64,000 nucleotides of DNA from Nitrospirota bacterium (GCA_020851375.1 JADZCV010000014.1:42651-106650); one strand, 5' to 3'; shown: positions 27,202-37,094, counted from the first letter of the stretch. The notes: generated by a model not told the origin, from the sequence alone. Translations and numbers: made by a program.

Positions 27202-27792
27202 TTACATCTTCACCAGGCCTGCAAATCCCAGAAATGCAAGGGCCATCAATCCTGCTGTCACAAGGGATATTGGCGTACCCTGCAAAATTTTGGGGATCCG
27301 CGCATGAAGGGTCTGCTCCCGGATTCCAGCCATGAGGAGCAGTGCAACAGTAAACCCTACAGAAGCACCAAATGAAAAGAACAGCATTGGGAAAAAATCC
27401 ATCTCTTTCTGAACAACAAGTAATGCAACTGCCAGCACCGCGCAGTTTGTTGTAATTAACGGCAGGAATATTCCCAGGGCATTATAGAGCGCCGGGCTTG
27501 TCTTGCGGATAACCATCTCAACGAACTGCACCAGCGCTGCGATCACGAGAATGAATACTATAGTCCTGAGATAGACAATGTCAAAGGGGATCAATACAAA
27601 TTTTTCTATAAGCCATGAAAACAGGCCGGCAAGTGTTATCACGAATACAACCGCCATTCCCATCCCAATACTGGTCTCTATCCTCGATGAAACACCGAGG
27701 AAAGGACAGATACCAAGAAAGCGGGCCAGGACAAAGTTAGTAACAAAAATAGTGCTTACAAGTATGAGTAATATTTCAATAACATTATCCAT
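27202..27792 (-). CDS. rnfA: Rnf complex subunit A
   Basis: This 196-residue, six-helix inner-membrane protein is homologous to RnfE and NqrE. Typical stretches are NFVLARFLGICPFLGVSSRIETSIGMG and LPLITTNCAVLAVALL, whose cysteines bind the intramembrane iron-sulfur centre in the family. It follows rnfE after 3 bases. A 94-base AT-rich gap separates it from rnfB. Confidence 0.95.
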   Translation of the reverse strand: MDNVIEILLILVSTIFVTNFVLARFLGICPFLGVSSRIETSIGMGMAVVFVITLAGLFSWLIEKFVLIPFDIVYLRTIVFILVIAALVQFVEMVIRKTSPALYNALGIFLPLITTNCAVLAVALLVVQKEMDFFPMLFFSFGASVGFTVALLLMAGIREQTLHARIPKILQGTPISLVTAGLMALAFLGFAGLVKM

Positions 27793-27795
27793 GTC

Positions 27796-28497
27796 CTATT
27801 TCTTCCCCTTTCTCTTTTCCTCTATCATATTTGCAAGTGCAACCCAAAGCCCCAGTCCAATAAATGCCCCAGGAGGCAAAATCATAACAATCATAGGTTG
27901 ATACTCATAGTTAAACAGTCCCATCAGTCCTGTAAGCACCGGGAGATCAAACCAGGTGCCATTACCGAGTATCTCTCTTGTAGAACCGAGGAGGATAAGG
28001 ACTATTGTGAATCCTAATCCCATACCAAGACCGTCTGCGGCAGATCTTATAATAGGATTCTTTGATGCAAATGCCTCGGCCCTTGCGAGTACTATGCAGT
28101 TAACAACTATCAAAGGGATGAATATTCCAAGTGAGTGATGAAGCTCTGGCGTAAACGCGGCCATCATAAGGTCTGTTATTGTAACAAAAGTAGCTATGAC
28201 AATAATAAATGCCGGAATTCGTATCATGTCCGGAATCAGCTTTCGAAGGATGGAAATCATTATATTGGAGGCTATAAGGACAAAGGTAGTGGCAATACCC
28301 ATTCCTACACCATTTGTCGCAGATGTAGTCACCGCAAGGGTAGGACATGTACCCAGGACAAGCCTGAATAACGGGATCTCCTCCCACAATCCCCTGACAA
28401 AATCACCTGATAATTCTTTGATGTTAAGCCAGGATGGCCTGCCTGCAACCTCTGCAACCTCAGTCATTTCAGATGCTGCGATATCCCTATCCGCCAT
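27796..28497 (-). CDS. rnfE: Rnf complex subunit E
   Basis: The ATG at 28497 is preferred over the upstream one because AAGGAG lies directly before it. This start overlaps the rnfG stop by 11 bases. The 233-residue protein has six helices and the family motifs FRLVLGTCPTLAVTT and IVVNCIVLARAEAFAS, whose cysteines match those of RnfA. It forms the ion-conducting membrane core with RnfA. Confidence 0.94.
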   Translation of the reverse strand: MADRDIAASEMTEVAEVAGRPSWLNIKELSGDFVRGLWEEIPLFRLVLGTCPTLAVTTSATNGVGMGIATTFVLIASNIMISILRKLIPDMIRIPAFIIVIATFVTITDLMMAAFTPELHHSLGIFIPLIVVNCIVLARAEAFASKNPIIRSAADGLGMGLGFTIVLILLGSTREILGNGTWFDLPVLTGLMGLFNYEYQPMIVMILPPGAFIGLGLWVALANMIEEKRKGKK

Positions 28498-29065
28498 TAC
28501 CAAACTCCTTTTGATAAATTTCAAGACCCTTCTTTACTGCGTGTACAACAGCCCTCGGGGATATGGTAGCGCCGCTGAACTGGTCTATTTCCCCCCCATC
28601 TTTCTTCACGGCAAACTTAGGGCCGTCCTCGAGTGACCTTCCCTTGAACTCCGCCTTCCACTCATCCTTTTGAATCCTGTTTCCAAGCCCCGGTGTCTCC
28701 TTATGGCTTATAATCTCTATGCCTGAGATCTTGCCATCCGGTCCCACACCCATCAATATGGCGATATCTCCTGCATAACCGTCAGGGGCAATTACCTGAA
28801 ACGCCGTACCAACAGGCCTGTCATCCATCCTTCCTTTGAAAAATTTCATCTTTATGTCCCGGCCCTTCTTATCCTGTCCCACAACAACTTCCGCAGCTTC
28901 CCTGTCTATGTCATTGTTGAATGAAGGTAAAACAGCCTTAAGTGCAGTTATTGTCTTTAGGCGCTCCTGCTCGGCAATCGGTCCTTTTGTAATATCATAG
29001 ACCCTGGCCAGCGCCGCTGCTGCAACCAGACAAAAAAGGGTTAGTATAATAATCAGTCGTGCCAT
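28487..29065 (-). CDS. rnfG: Rnf complex subunit G, flavin-carrying
   Basis: The 192-residue protein has one N-terminal helix and a periplasmic FMN-binding domain. The flavin attachment motif is SGATISPRAV near the C-terminus, with the Thr expected to carry covalent FMN. The preceding GYAGDIAILMGVG and ISHKETPGLGNRI are typical of RnfG/NqrC. Its ribosome site AAGGAAG abuts a tandem 7-base repeat that also encodes the end of rnfD. Confidence 0.94.
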   Translation of the reverse strand: MARLIIILTLFCLVAAAALARVYDITKGPIAEQERLKTITALKAVLPSFNNDIDREAAEVVVGQDKKGRDIKMKFFKGRMDDRPVGTAFQVIAPDGYAGDIAILMGVGPDGKISGIEIISHKETPGLGNRIQKDEWKAEFKGRSLEDGPKFAVKKDGGEIDQFSGATISPRAVVHAVKKGLEIYQKEFGNGG

Positions 29066-29076
29066 ATTCTTCCTTC

Positions 29077-29108
29077 TTCTACCTTCTACCTTCTACCTTC
29101 TACCTTCT
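29077..29108 (-). repeat. Tandem heptamer repeat (TTCTACC x4.6) between rnfD and rnfG
   Basis: Four perfect TTCTACC units plus a partial one occupy 29077-29108. On the coding (minus) strand the unit is GGTAGAA and it encodes the C-terminal GRR of RnfD and its stop. Every frame of the unit meets a TAG, so copy-number change would alter only the tail of RnfD and the distance to the rnfG start. Confidence 0.9.
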
Positions 29109-30132
29109 TTACTGAACCATATCTTACCGGTCTTAAATATCTGTCAATCATAGGCGATACTATATTCATTAATACTATAGCAAAAGATACCCCTTCAGGA
29201 TATCCACCCCACATCCTTATTATCACTGTTATAAGTCCGCACCCAAAACCAAACAGAAGCTGTCCCTTCAACGTAACAGGACATGTGACCATGTCTGTGG
29301 CCATGAAAAATGCCCCTATAATCAATCCACCGGTGAACAGATGAAACACAGGGTTGGCATATTTTGACGGATCAATCACCCAGAATATGCCGCTGAATAT
29401 CATGACAGTGCCGATCATGCTGACAGGGATATGCCATGATATATACTGTTTGTATAACAAACATGCAGCGCCAATCAGGAGGGCAATAGCCGAGACCTCA
29501 CCGATAGAGCCGCCGATGTTCCCGATGAAGGCATCCCATATATTAAGTTCCGCTGCCTTGCCTAATCCCTTGCCGGTCAACCTGGCCACCTGAAGATTTC
29601 CAAGAGGCGTCGCACCTGTGCTCGCATCCATACCTGAAAAGAACGGCCGGGGGACTGGCCACTTTGTCATTTGCAGTGGAAAGGCAATTAACAGAAATAC
29701 CCGTGACATGAGTGCCGGATTAAAGGGATTAAATCCCAATCCACCATAAAGCTGCTTGCATATTATAATGGCAAAGAAGCCACCAACCACACATAGCCAC
29801 CATGGTGAACCAGGCGGCAATGTCAATCCGAGGAGCAGGCCTGTTACTGCGGCGCTCCCATCCGTTACCGTCATGCTGTTTCCGCTTAGCCTCTGATATA
29901 TAGCCTCAGCAGCCATGGTGGAACATACTGAAACTATCAGGACATAGAGAGCCCCCCAGCCAAAAAAGTACAGCCCTGCGAGAGATGCAGGCGCCAGGGC
30001 AAGGACAACAGTCCACATTATTCTCTCTATGGAGTCCTGACTTAGTTGATGGGGTGAAGAAGTCAGAATAAGCTTTGGGGTCGGCTCTTCCAATCTTCCT
30101 TTTTTCTCTTCCTGTTCTGCTGCTTCTGCCAT
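29086..30132 (-). CDS. rnfD: Rnf complex subunit D, flavin-carrying
   Basis: This polytopic protein of 348 residues is homologous to NqrB. Visible motifs are SGNSMTVTDGSAAVTGLLLGLTLPP, the GFNPFNPALMSRVFLLIAFP region and DASTGATPLGNL, where Thr is the site of covalent FMN. The C-terminal helices include FFMATDMVTCPVTLKGQ. It is followed by rnfG after 20 bases of repeat DNA. Confidence 0.95.
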   Translation of the reverse strand: MAEAAEQEEKKGRLEEPTPKLILTSSPHQLSQDSIERIMWTVVLALAPASLAGLYFFGWGALYVLIVSVCSTMAAEAIYQRLSGNSMTVTDGSAAVTGLLLGLTLPPGSPWWLCVVGGFFAIIICKQLYGGLGFNPFNPALMSRVFLLIAFPLQMTKWPVPRPFFSGMDASTGATPLGNLQVARLTGKGLGKAAELNIWDAFIGNIGGSIGEVSAIALLIGAACLLYKQYISWHIPVSMIGTVMIFSGIFWVIDPSKYANPVFHLFTGGLIIGAFFMATDMVTCPVTLKGQLLFGFGCGLITVIIRMWGGYPEGVSFAIVLMNIVSPMIDRYLRPVRYGSVKKVEGRR

Positions 30133-30158
30133 CTTTCCTTACTTAAGAGGCCGCATTA

Positions 30159-31478
30159 TCACGCAACCCTGCTCTTTGCCTTTCTCATCTCTGCCTTAAT
30201 ATAACGGATCTGCTGCACTATTGGCCTCCTCGAAGGACATACATATGTACAACAACCGCACTCGATGCAATCCAATATGTGATATTCCTCTGCATCCTTC
30301 GGCTTTCCGGCCTCACAAAGGATACTGTACATATTTGGCAGTAACCGTATAGGACACGCCTGAACGCACCTTCCACACCTGATGCAGGCGCGAAAATCCT
30401 CGAAGGCAACTTCACCTTTTGGAATTACAAGGATACCTGATGTACCTTTGAGTATTGGAACAAGCATGGAATACTGGGCAATGCCCATCATCGGTCCGCC
30501 AAATATAATTTTACCTGGTTCACCGGCCAGGCCTCCGCACTCGGCTATTACATGCTCAAGCAGGGTTCCTACCGGTATCCTGAAATTTCCGCGCCTGTTT
30601 ATACCATTACCGGTAACAGTAACAATGCGGTCAACAAGCGGTATCCCATACCTGACTGCGTTGTAGACTGCCGCTGCAGTCCCGACATTCTGCACCACTA
30701 TACCAACATCCATTGGAAGACCGCCTGACGGGACCTCTTTGCCCGTTACACTTTTGATGAGCTGCTTCTCCGCGCCCTGAGGATACTTCTTTGCCAAAGA
30801 AATGACTTTTATATTGGTGCCGGATGCAGATTTCTTAATCGCCTCTATTGCTCCGGGTTTATCATTTTCAATACCAACATACCCTTCCCTTACACCCATG
30901 ATGTGCATAAAAATCTTCAGCCCCTCAATGACTTCACGGGACTTCTCAACCATGAGCCTGTCATCGGATGTCAGAAAAGGTTCACACTCTGCACCATTGA
31001 GAATAACAGCAGTTATCTTTTTCTCTTTTGGGGGATTTAATTTGACATGGGTAGGGAAAGTAGCCCCGCCCATTCCAACGATTCCGGAACCAAGAATAAT
31101 GTCCTTTAACACATCAGGATCAAGGCCGGAATAATCGCTGTGCTCCTTGAGTGAATCAATGGCCTCATCTTTTCCATCTGACTCAATGACAATTGAATTG
31201 GACTGATTGCCTGATGGATGCGGGAACCTGCCTATAGCAACAACCTTCCCTGAAACAGAACTATGAACAGGAGATGATACAACCCCTTTGGCCTCTCCCA
31301 CCTTCTGATATTTCTTGACAATATCCCCGATCTTTACTAATGGATCACAGGGGGCGCCGATATGCTGTGACAACGGAATGACAACCTTGGCTGGCGGTTT
31401 TATTTCTGAAATAGGAATAGAGGATGTCTCGCTCTTCCTATCTGTCGGATGTATACCTTCTCCCGCAATCGTCCACAT
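30159..31478 (-). CDS. rnfC: Rnf complex subunit C
   Basis: RnfC is the soluble NADH/FMN-binding iron-sulfur subunit. The 439 residues include a glycine-rich nucleotide region (GSGIVGMGGATFPTHVKL), NGAECEPFLTSDDRLM, and two C-terminal cluster motifs, CIRCGRCVQACP and CIECGCCTYVCPSRRP. Gene order C-D-G-E-A-B matches anaerobes using Rnf for ion-motive energy conservation. It follows nrdR after 8 bases. Confidence 0.95.
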   Translation of the reverse strand: MWTIAGEGIHPTDRKSETSSIPISEIKPPAKVVIPLSQHIGAPCDPLVKIGDIVKKYQKVGEAKGVVSSPVHSSVSGKVVAIGRFPHPSGNQSNSIVIESDGKDEAIDSLKEHSDYSGLDPDVLKDIILGSGIVGMGGATFPTHVKLNPPKEKKITAVILNGAECEPFLTSDDRLMVEKSREVIEGLKIFMHIMGVREGYVGIENDKPGAIEAIKKSASGTNIKVISLAKKYPQGAEKQLIKSVTGKEVPSGGLPMDVGIVVQNVGTAAAVYNAVRYGIPLVDRIVTVTGNGINRRGNFRIPVGTLLEHVIAECGGLAGEPGKIIFGGPMMGIAQYSMLVPILKGTSGILVIPKGEVAFEDFRACIRCGRCVQACPIRLLPNMYSILCEAGKPKDAEEYHILDCIECGCCTYVCPSRRPIVQQIRYIKAEMRKAKSRVA

Positions 31479-31486
31479 AAAACTGC

Positions 31487-31951
31487 TTACTTTTTGTTCC
31501 TGTCCTTTAAAATATCTCTCAGCTCTTCCATAAACTGATTTATATCCTTAAACTCCCTGTACACTGACGCAAACCTCACATATGCAACTTCATCAAGGGC
31601 ATGGAGCTCCCTCATCACTTCCTCTCCGATCATTGTGCTCGGCAATTCTTTTTCTCCGCTCTCCTGGACCTTTTTCTCTATCCGTGAGACCGCATCTTCC
31701 AGCGCTTCCATGCCAACCGGCCTCTTCTCACATGCCTTCTTAAGACCGGACAGGATCTTATTCCTGTCAAACAACTCCCTCCTGCCGTCTTTTTTTACGA
31801 CAACAGGCAGTACATCCTCTATATGCTCGTATGTTGTAAATCTCCTCCTACACCTGAGACACTCCCTCCTGCGCCGGATTGAACCCCCTTCCCTGCCCTC
31901 TCTTGAATCTACAACCTTGTCCTCAAGATGTCCGCAAAAGGGACATTTCAT
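31487..31951 (-). CDS. nrdR: Transcriptional repressor NrdR
   Basis: NrdR represses ribonucleotide reductase genes when dATP is high. The 154-residue protein has the zinc ribbon [18 protein letters not shown]...[12 protein letters not shown] (Cys3, Cys6, Cys31, Cys34) and an ATP-cone ([29 protein letters not shown]). It is encoded between glyA and rnfC; no ribonucleotide reductase gene lies in the window. Confidence 0.96.
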   Translation of the reverse strand: MKCPFCGHLEDKVVDSREGREGGSIRRRRECLRCRRRFTTYEHIEDVLPVVVKKDGRRELFDRNKILSGLKKACEKRPVGMEALEDAVSRIEKKVQESGEKELPSTMIGEEVMRELHALDEVAYVRFASVYREFKDINQFMEELRDILKDRNKK

Positions 31952-31963
31952 ATGAACTCCTGA

Positions 31964-33196
31964 TCAATATACCGGAAACTTTTTGCACAATTCCACTACA
32001 GCATTACGAACTTCACTATAGACATCCTGATTACCCATGTTACCAAGAACCGTGTCTATAAACTCTGCTATCTTGTCCATCTCTCCCTCTTTCATCCCCC
32101 TTGTCGTTACTGCCGGCGTGCCAATCCTCACTCCGCTCGTAACCATTGGAGGCTTGTCATCAAAGGGGACTGCATTCTTGTTCAGCGTAATCCCTGCTGC
32201 ATCAAGCGCAGCTTCTGCATCTTTTCCGGTTAATCCCTTGTTTCTCAGGTCTACCAGCATGAGGTGGTTGTCTGTACCGCCTGAAACAAGGTTATATCCG
32301 CGTTTGTCAAGGCCACCTGCAAGGCGCTTCGCATTTTTTACAACCTGCTCCTGATATTTCTTAAACTCAGGTGTCAATGCCTCTTTAAAGGCAACAGCCT
32401 TAGCCGCTATTGCATGCATCAGGGGACCACCCTGGATGCCGGGGAATATGCTCTTGTCAATTAGCTTTGCATACTCAGCTTTGCACATAATCATCCCGCC
32501 CCGTGGACCTCTTAATGTCTTGTGTGTAGTTGTAGTAACAAAATCACAATGCGGAAAGGGACTTGGATGGACACCTGCCGCTACAAGTCCGGCTATATGT
32601 GCAATGTCTGCCAGCGTATACGCCCCCACTTCTTTGGCAATTGATTGAAATGCCTTGAAGTCAAGGGTCCGTGCATATGCGCTTGCCCCAATAACTATTA
32701 TTTTGGGTCTGCGTTCATTCGCCAGTTTTCTTATCTCATCGTAATCAATGGTTCCTGTCTCACGTCCGACCCCGTAGCTCACAACATTATAGAAAATTCC
32801 TGAGAAATTTACCCTGCTGCCGTGGCTCAGATGCCCGCCATGCGCAAGGTCCATCCCCATAATCGTGTCTCCCGGTTTAAGAACCGAGAAATATACTGCC
32901 ATGTTTGCCTGAGTCCCTGCGTGGGGCTGCACATTCACATGCTCAGCGCCAAAGATCTCCTTTGCCCTCGATATGGCAAGGTCTTCGGCAGCATCAACAA
33001 ACTCACAGCCTCCGTAATAGCGTTTATGCGGATAACCCTCGGCATATTTGTTGGTCATTACACTACCCTGAGCCTCGAGCACAGCCCTGCTCGCATAATT
33101 TTCAGAGGCAATAAGTAGGATATGGTTGTTTTCCCTCTTTATTTCATTCTGAATCGCCTCAAAAACCTCAGGGTCCGTATACTGTAAATCAGACAT
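31964..33196 (-). CDS. glyA: Serine hydroxymethyltransferase
   Basis: GlyA interconverts serine and glycine with tetrahydrofolate and is the main one-carbon source. The 410-residue PLP enzyme shows [35 protein letters not shown] and the Schiff-base lysine region [15 protein letters not shown]. Length is normal. It is flanked by rpiB (14-base gap) and nrdR (12-base gap), a common grouping. Confidence 0.97.
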   Translation of the reverse strand: MSDLQYTDPEVFEAIQNEIKRENNHILLIASENYASRAVLEAQGSVMTNKYAEGYPHKRYYGGCEFVDAAEDLAISRAKEIFGAEHVNVQPHAGTQANMAVYFSVLKPGDTIMGMDLAHGGHLSHGSRVNFSGIFYNVVSYGVGRETGTIDYDEIRKLANERRPKIIVIGASAYARTLDFKAFQSIAKEVGAYTLADIAHIAGLVAAGVHPSPFPHCDFVTTTTHKTLRGPRGGMIMCKAEYAKLIDKSIFPGIQGGPLMHAIAAKAVAFKEALTPEFKKYQEQVVKNAKRLAGGLDKRGYNLVSGGTDNHLMLVDLRNKGLTGKDAEAALDAAGITLNKNAVPFDDKPPMVTSGVRIGTPAVTTRGMKEGEMDKIAEFIDTVLGNMGNQDVYSEVRNAVVELCKKFPVY

Positions 33197-33210
33197 CCTT
33201 AAATCCCCCG

Positions 33211-33678
33211 CTATCCATTATTACTATTATTGTTGTATAAACCTTTTTCAAGCCTGCTTATCTTATCCAGCCGCCGCTGGTGCCTTCCGCCTTCGAAATC
33301 TGTCTTTAGCCAGGCTTCGACCATAAGCAGGGCTATTTCTTTATCCAAAACCCTCCCGCCAAGCACAAGGATGTTGGAGTCATTATGCAATCTGCTCATC
33401 CTCGCGGTATACATGTCGCAGCATAAGGCTGCCCGAACGTTTGGGAACTTGTTAGCGACTATTGACATCCCGATGCCTGTCCCGCAGGACAGGATCCCCC
33501 GCTCCGCAACACCTTTTGATACGGCACTTGCAACCTTGATCCCATAGTCCGGATAATCTACGGATTCGGGATTGTCTACACCATAATCTGTTACTTCAAA
33601 CCCCTTTTCCTTCAATAACTCAACTATCCTCTCCTTGAGGTCACAACCTCCGTGATCCGATGCAATCGCTATTTTCAT
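33211..33678 (-). CDS. rpiB: Ribose 5-phosphate isomerase B
   Basis: The start is taken at ATG 33678 because the family begins [11 protein letters not shown]; the frame extends a further 22 codons upstream. The 155-residue enzyme shows [22 protein letters not shown] with the active-site cysteine, and [16 protein letters not shown]. It isomerises ribulose-5-phosphate and ribose-5-phosphate in the pentose phosphate pathway. No strong ribosome site precedes ATG 33678, so the longer form is not excluded. Confidence 0.94.
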   Translation of the reverse strand: MKIAIASDHGGCDLKERIVELLKEKGFEVTDYGVDNPESVDYPDYGIKVASAVSKGVAERGILSCGTGIGMSIVANKFPNVRAALCCDMYTARMSRLHNDSNILVLGGRVLDKEIALLMVEAWLKTDFEGGRHQRRLDKISRLEKGLYNNNSNNG

Positions 33679-33788
33679 GATTAAAGACAGGTATCCCTGT
33701 TCTTTTACAAACGAGTTCAGGGTTTTTAATACTACCCCACCCATTATTTAGCGTCAAGCACTTTTTTGAAGTATTTGAAAGGCTGTAT

Positions 33789-35126
33789 TCAGTTGAGGTT
33801 TATAGTAGCAGGAACCGGGGTGGTATTATAAATACCGGTGCTGTCTTTGAACCATACAAATACATCTTTTCGTCCTAATCCTTCAGTCAATTCCCAGGAC
33901 TTTGAAGTGGTGTATGCCTCCCATGGTGTGGATGATCCAATGGTAATGTTGTCGTTGCTGATGAACATATGTGTAATTCCTTTTGTAGAAGACGCGGCAA
34001 TAGATAAGATGACCGCTGTTGAGGTAGTTGAGGCAGCACCATCGTTGATAGAGATAAACCCTATCGGCGGATTTGCATCCGCATCCAGGGCACCAGGCGA
34101 TGAGGCGATCTCATATGATTCATCACTCTCTCTAAAGCTATTTTCTGAGGTCACTACATAATAATAAAATGTCTGATTTGAAAGATCTGTATGTGTGTAT
34201 GTGTTGGTTGTAATATCAGCGATCTTTGCAGGTGTCGCCTTTGTAACCCCTGACGCAGTTGCCCAGTAGATATTGTAAGAGGTTGCTGCAGGTGTGGCAT
34301 CCCACGTAATAGTGTTTTGACCATTGCCTGAAGCAGCAACTATGCGGGTTGGAGCCAGGGGCGCTGCCGCAGGCTCGCTTTCTGTGATAAAATCCCATTG
34401 AGACCCCGAATAATCTGGGTCTATATTGTTGCCTGCCATGTCTTCAACACCTGTTGTCAGGTTAGCGGTGTAACTTTTTGAGTAGTCTAATATTGCAGAA
34501 GGCAGGAATGTGGCCGTACGTGAATGGTCATCATAGACCACTGTGCCGGGAATCGCTATTCCCCCTGCTCTTAGTATAAATGTCGAGTCATTTATGGAAG
34601 ATGCCGCCATGTCTTCATTGAATGTGGCAGTTATAACAGATGTTACGGGGACATCTCCGGCACCATCTGATGGGGTAGTTGAAGATATTTCCGGAGGTAT
34701 CTCATCAGGGCCTTTGTAGTCCATTATTATCAGGCCCGCGTCAGTTATCTCACCCCCTGTCACACTGACACCGCTCTTTTCTCCAGACCATAAAATGGAA
34801 CCGCCCACTGTTCCCGTGAGTCGGATTGTATAGCCTCTGCCTGCTGGTACGTCCCCGATTATCCCCTCATGCAGGGAACAGTCCCAGTACCCATAACCCA
34901 CCGGATCATTAGACGGGGGGACAACAACATTTGCATTTATGAATGATATGTCATAGTCAGTGCATATGTCTGCTGATGCTGCTGCTACGGGAAAGACAGT
35001 GACAGGCCGCTTCACCTGCAGTTTAAAGGAGATTGAACCAGTATCAGACGAGCCGGACTGACTGGCGCCGCAGGCTGTCAGTGTGAGGATCAGCACGGCG
35101 CATACCGCAGCATGAAATTTTCTCAT
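33789..35126 (-). CDS. Lipoprotein with Big_5 Ig-like and fibronectin type III domains
   Basis: The start is ATG at 35126, giving 445 residues. A lipoprotein signal (MRKFHAAVCAVLILTLTAC) ends in the lipobox LTAC. After an N-terminal region of unknown fold comes a Big_5-like domain (about 145-255; PEISSTTPSDGAGDVPVTS, ITATFNEDMAASSI, TYTANL-type motifs). A fibronectin type III domain (about 260-345) and a C-terminal beta domain follow. The role is probably adhesion or cell-surface binding, not catalysis. It stands alone, downstream of a dispersed repeat. Confidence 0.75.
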   Translation of the reverse strand: MRKFHAAVCAVLILTLTACGASQSGSSDTGSISFKLQVKRPVTVFPVAAASADICTDYDISFINANVVVPPSNDPVGYGYWDCSLHEGIIGDVPAGRGYTIRLTGTVGGSILWSGEKSGVSVTGGEITDAGLIIMDYKGPDEIPPEISSTTPSDGAGDVPVTSVITATFNEDMAASSINDSTFILRAGGIAIPGTVVYDDHSRTATFLPSAILDYSKSYTANLTTGVEDMAGNNIDPDYSGSQWDFITESEPAAAPLAPTRIVAASGNGQNTITWDATPAATSYNIYWATASGVTKATPAKIADITTNTYTHTDLSNQTFYYYVVTSENSFRESDESYEIASSPGALDADANPPIGFISINDGAASTTSTAVILSIAASSTKGITHMFISNDNITIGSSTPWEAYTTSKSWELTEGLGRKDVFVWFKDSTGIYNTTPVPATINLN

Positions 35127-35141
35127 AACATTAACCTCACT

Positions 35142-35378
35142 GGTGAACCGCAATGAGCCCCTCGACTGTTCGTCCTTCTACTGTTCGGCACGCTCACAGC
35201 TCAGGACGTATGGCACATAGCAACACGGCTCAGGGCTCACAAGGAGTCATTAAAACGTCATTCCCGCGTAAGCGGGAATCCAGACCGAGTCCTGGTTCTG
35301 GATTTCCACTCCCCGCTTAAATCCTGCGGGGACATGTTCCGTGGGAAAGACGGGTAGATAGGAGCATTTTCAGGTGAA
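35142..35378. repeat. Dispersed repeat family R1, copy A
   Basis: This gap holds a copy of a repeat seen also near 41.8, 49.0 and 60.0 kb. Recognisable parts are a gtcattcccgcg...gcgggaatccag palindrome (about 35261-35283), a second G/C-rich inverted segment to 35348, a tgttcggcacgctcacagctca segment (about 35180) and a taggagcattttcaggtgaa end. The left part is rearranged relative to the other copies. No gene is visible in it. Confidence 0.85.
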
Positions 35379-35383
35379 TAATG

Positions 35384-35704
35384 CTACCAACTAACCTTTA
35401 TGCTGCCGGTTCCCCCTCCACCGCCCCCTCCACTACCCCCACCACCTGCACTCGCGGCAATGCCTGCAACAGCTACAACCGCAGCAGTAATCCATAACCA
35501 CCTGCTGCTTCCTCTCTCTTTTGATATTTCAGATTTACCTGGGATGTCCATCTCCGGTGTTGAAACAGACTCCGGGTCGTGATGTATTATTATTTTATCG
35601 CGGCTTGATACGGTACTATCTCCTGCGATTGTCTCACCAGGCATATAGAAACTTAGCTGCATTAGAATTACTAATCCTGTCAGTATCTTTCCCGGAAAGT
35701 TCAA
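35384..35704 (-). CDS. Small exported protein with one helix and a polyglycine tail
   Basis: The 106-residue product starts at TTG (35704), one base after the stop of the lipoprotein gene. It has a signal peptide (about 1-27), a charged linker, a membrane helix near 68-85 (WLWITAAVVAVAGIAASAG) and a tail of about fourteen Gly/Ser residues ending TGSIKVSW. No family was recognised. Similar Gly-rich tails are found next to a short beta-strand in exported proteins, but no function can be assigned. Confidence 0.6.
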   Translation of the reverse strand: MNFPGKILTGLVILMQLSFYMPGETIAGDSTVSSRDKIIIHHDPESVSTPEMDIPGKSEISKERGSSRWLWITAAVVAVAGIAASAGGGGSGGGGGGGTGSIKVSW

Positions 35705-35705
35705 G

Positions 35706-36176
35706 TCAGGGACTCCCTTTCATTATTGTAAAACCCCTTTGTATCACCAATGAACCATCAATGTAAACCCTTATCTGCCACTCACCTGGAAGATCAGACG
35801 CCCTGTTACCGCGGATTGTCAACCTGTGCCATGCAACTGTCTCTTCCCTGTACCTCCCTTTTGATGCCTTTAATAAATAATCGCCTGATGAGGAATATAT
35901 CCCTCCATCTGGTCCGATCCAATCCCATCTGAGCCTGTGTTCACCTGAGAGGTTCTTGAGCTTGATATATGAAATCACCTCCCTGTCTTCTGTAGTATAC
36001 ACAAGGGTCGGCTCTATCGGCACTGCAGTAGTATCTTTTACATATATCTGTTTTGTAAGGCTGGTCTCAGCCAGCCTGAAGTCTGGTATGTTCAAGACCT
36101 CTTTTTTTGGTATTGCACAGGCAAAAAGCAGTGGAGATACAAGAATAAGTATAATTAGTGTGACGAGCCTGTTCAT
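35706..36176 (-). CDS. Lipoprotein of unknown function
   Basis: The 156-residue protein has a lipoprotein signal with lipobox LFAC (Cys20) and a mature beta-rich domain: LKNLSGEHRLRWDWIGPDGGIYSS, TVAWHRLTIRGNRASDLPGEWQIRVYIDG. The pattern suggests an Ig-like binding domain, and the WRIRVYIDG-type strand is common in outer-membrane-associated proteins. It sits 11 bases after a methyltransferase gene and just before the polyglycine protein, so these three genes probably share a transcript. Confidence 0.65.
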   Translation of the reverse strand: MNRLVTLIILILVSPLLFACAIPKKEVLNIPDFRLAETSLTKQIYVKDTTAVPIEPTLVYTTEDREVISYIKLKNLSGEHRLRWDWIGPDGGIYSSSGDYLLKASKGRYREETVAWHRLTIRGNRASDLPGEWQIRVYIDGSLVIQRGFTIMKGSP

Positions 36177-36187
36177 CTCCTGAGGAA

Positions 36188-37051
36188 TTATCCGGCTGAT
36201 GGTTTACGGGCAACAACAACCCGGAATACCATCGGGAGTGCGATGTTATCTCCTGTCTTATACTTACTTACATCATTCATAATTGCGGCCTCTGCCTCTT
36301 CTCTTTGTCCTTTGGTAAGCCTTGAAAAAAGCGGCTGGAGCGGGGCAGCCATCTCCTTCACATTTGCAAGATACTCTGACGGTGAATCAAACAGGGATTC
36401 TCCTGATATCTCATCATCAGATATGCCGGACATACCGGCAGATTCCATCATCCCATAAAGGTCTCCAGGCTTTGCAAGCCTGAATACACCGGGCTGATCA
36501 GGGAGAGGTGGCGGGATCTCGATATACCTCTTCAGCACACCCACAGGTATAGTAAGAAAGGGATTCTTATCAGGGGAAGACCAGACAGCAGCGGATAAGT
36601 ATCCCCCATTTTTAAGCACCCTTGTGATTTCACTCAGGGCGCCCGCTACATCAGGCAGAAACATAAGACAGAAGCGGCTGAGAACCGCGTCAAATGATTT
36701 ATCCTCGTATGGGAGAGAAGTAACATCCTTAGAATGGAATGATACATTGGCAACGCGTGAGGCCTCAGCCTTTCTCCTGGCTGCGGCAAGCATATTATCT
36801 GACAGGTCAAGGCCAACCACCATTCCATCATCGCCGACCGCCTTTGCAGCAGGTATTGATGGATGTCCGGTTCCGCAGCCAATGTCAAGCACCTGCTGAC
36901 CAGGACTGATCCTCGCATCGCCAATCAGCCGGTAACTGACAAAGGACAGGCTCTTCTCAAGGTTCTTATCCCACTTCTCCCATGCAGGCGCAACGCGGTC
37001 CCAGTTCTGGCGCTGTGTTTCAATAATTTGCCTGGTGTCAACAGATGACAT
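36188..37051 (-). CDS. Class I SAM-dependent methyltransferase
   Basis: The start is ATG at 37051 because GGAGGAGG lies just before it; the frame opens ten codons earlier. The 287-residue protein has the SAM motif VLDIGCGTGHPSIPAAKAVG, DLSDNMLAAARRKAEA, and the post-motif SFDAVLSRFCLMFLPDVAGALSEITRVLKNGG typical of UbiE/COQ5-like enzymes. The substrate is unknown. It is grouped with lipoprotein genes rather than with quinone genes. Confidence 0.85.
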   Translation of the reverse strand: MSSVDTRQIIETQRQNWDRVAPAWEKWDKNLEKSLSFVSYRLIGDARISPGQQVLDIGCGTGHPSIPAAKAVGDDGMVVGLDLSDNMLAAARRKAEASRVANVSFHSKDVTSLPYEDKSFDAVLSRFCLMFLPDVAGALSEITRVLKNGGYLSAAVWSSPDKNPFLTIPVGVLKRYIEIPPPLPDQPGVFRLAKPGDLYGMMESAGMSGISDDEISGESLFDSPSEYLANVKEMAAPLQPLFSRLTKGQREEAEAAIMNDVSKYKTGDNIALPMVFRVVVARKPSAG

Positions 37052-37094
37052 GCAAAACCTCCTCCAGTCGGGGTCCGACAATGGCTGAATCCAG

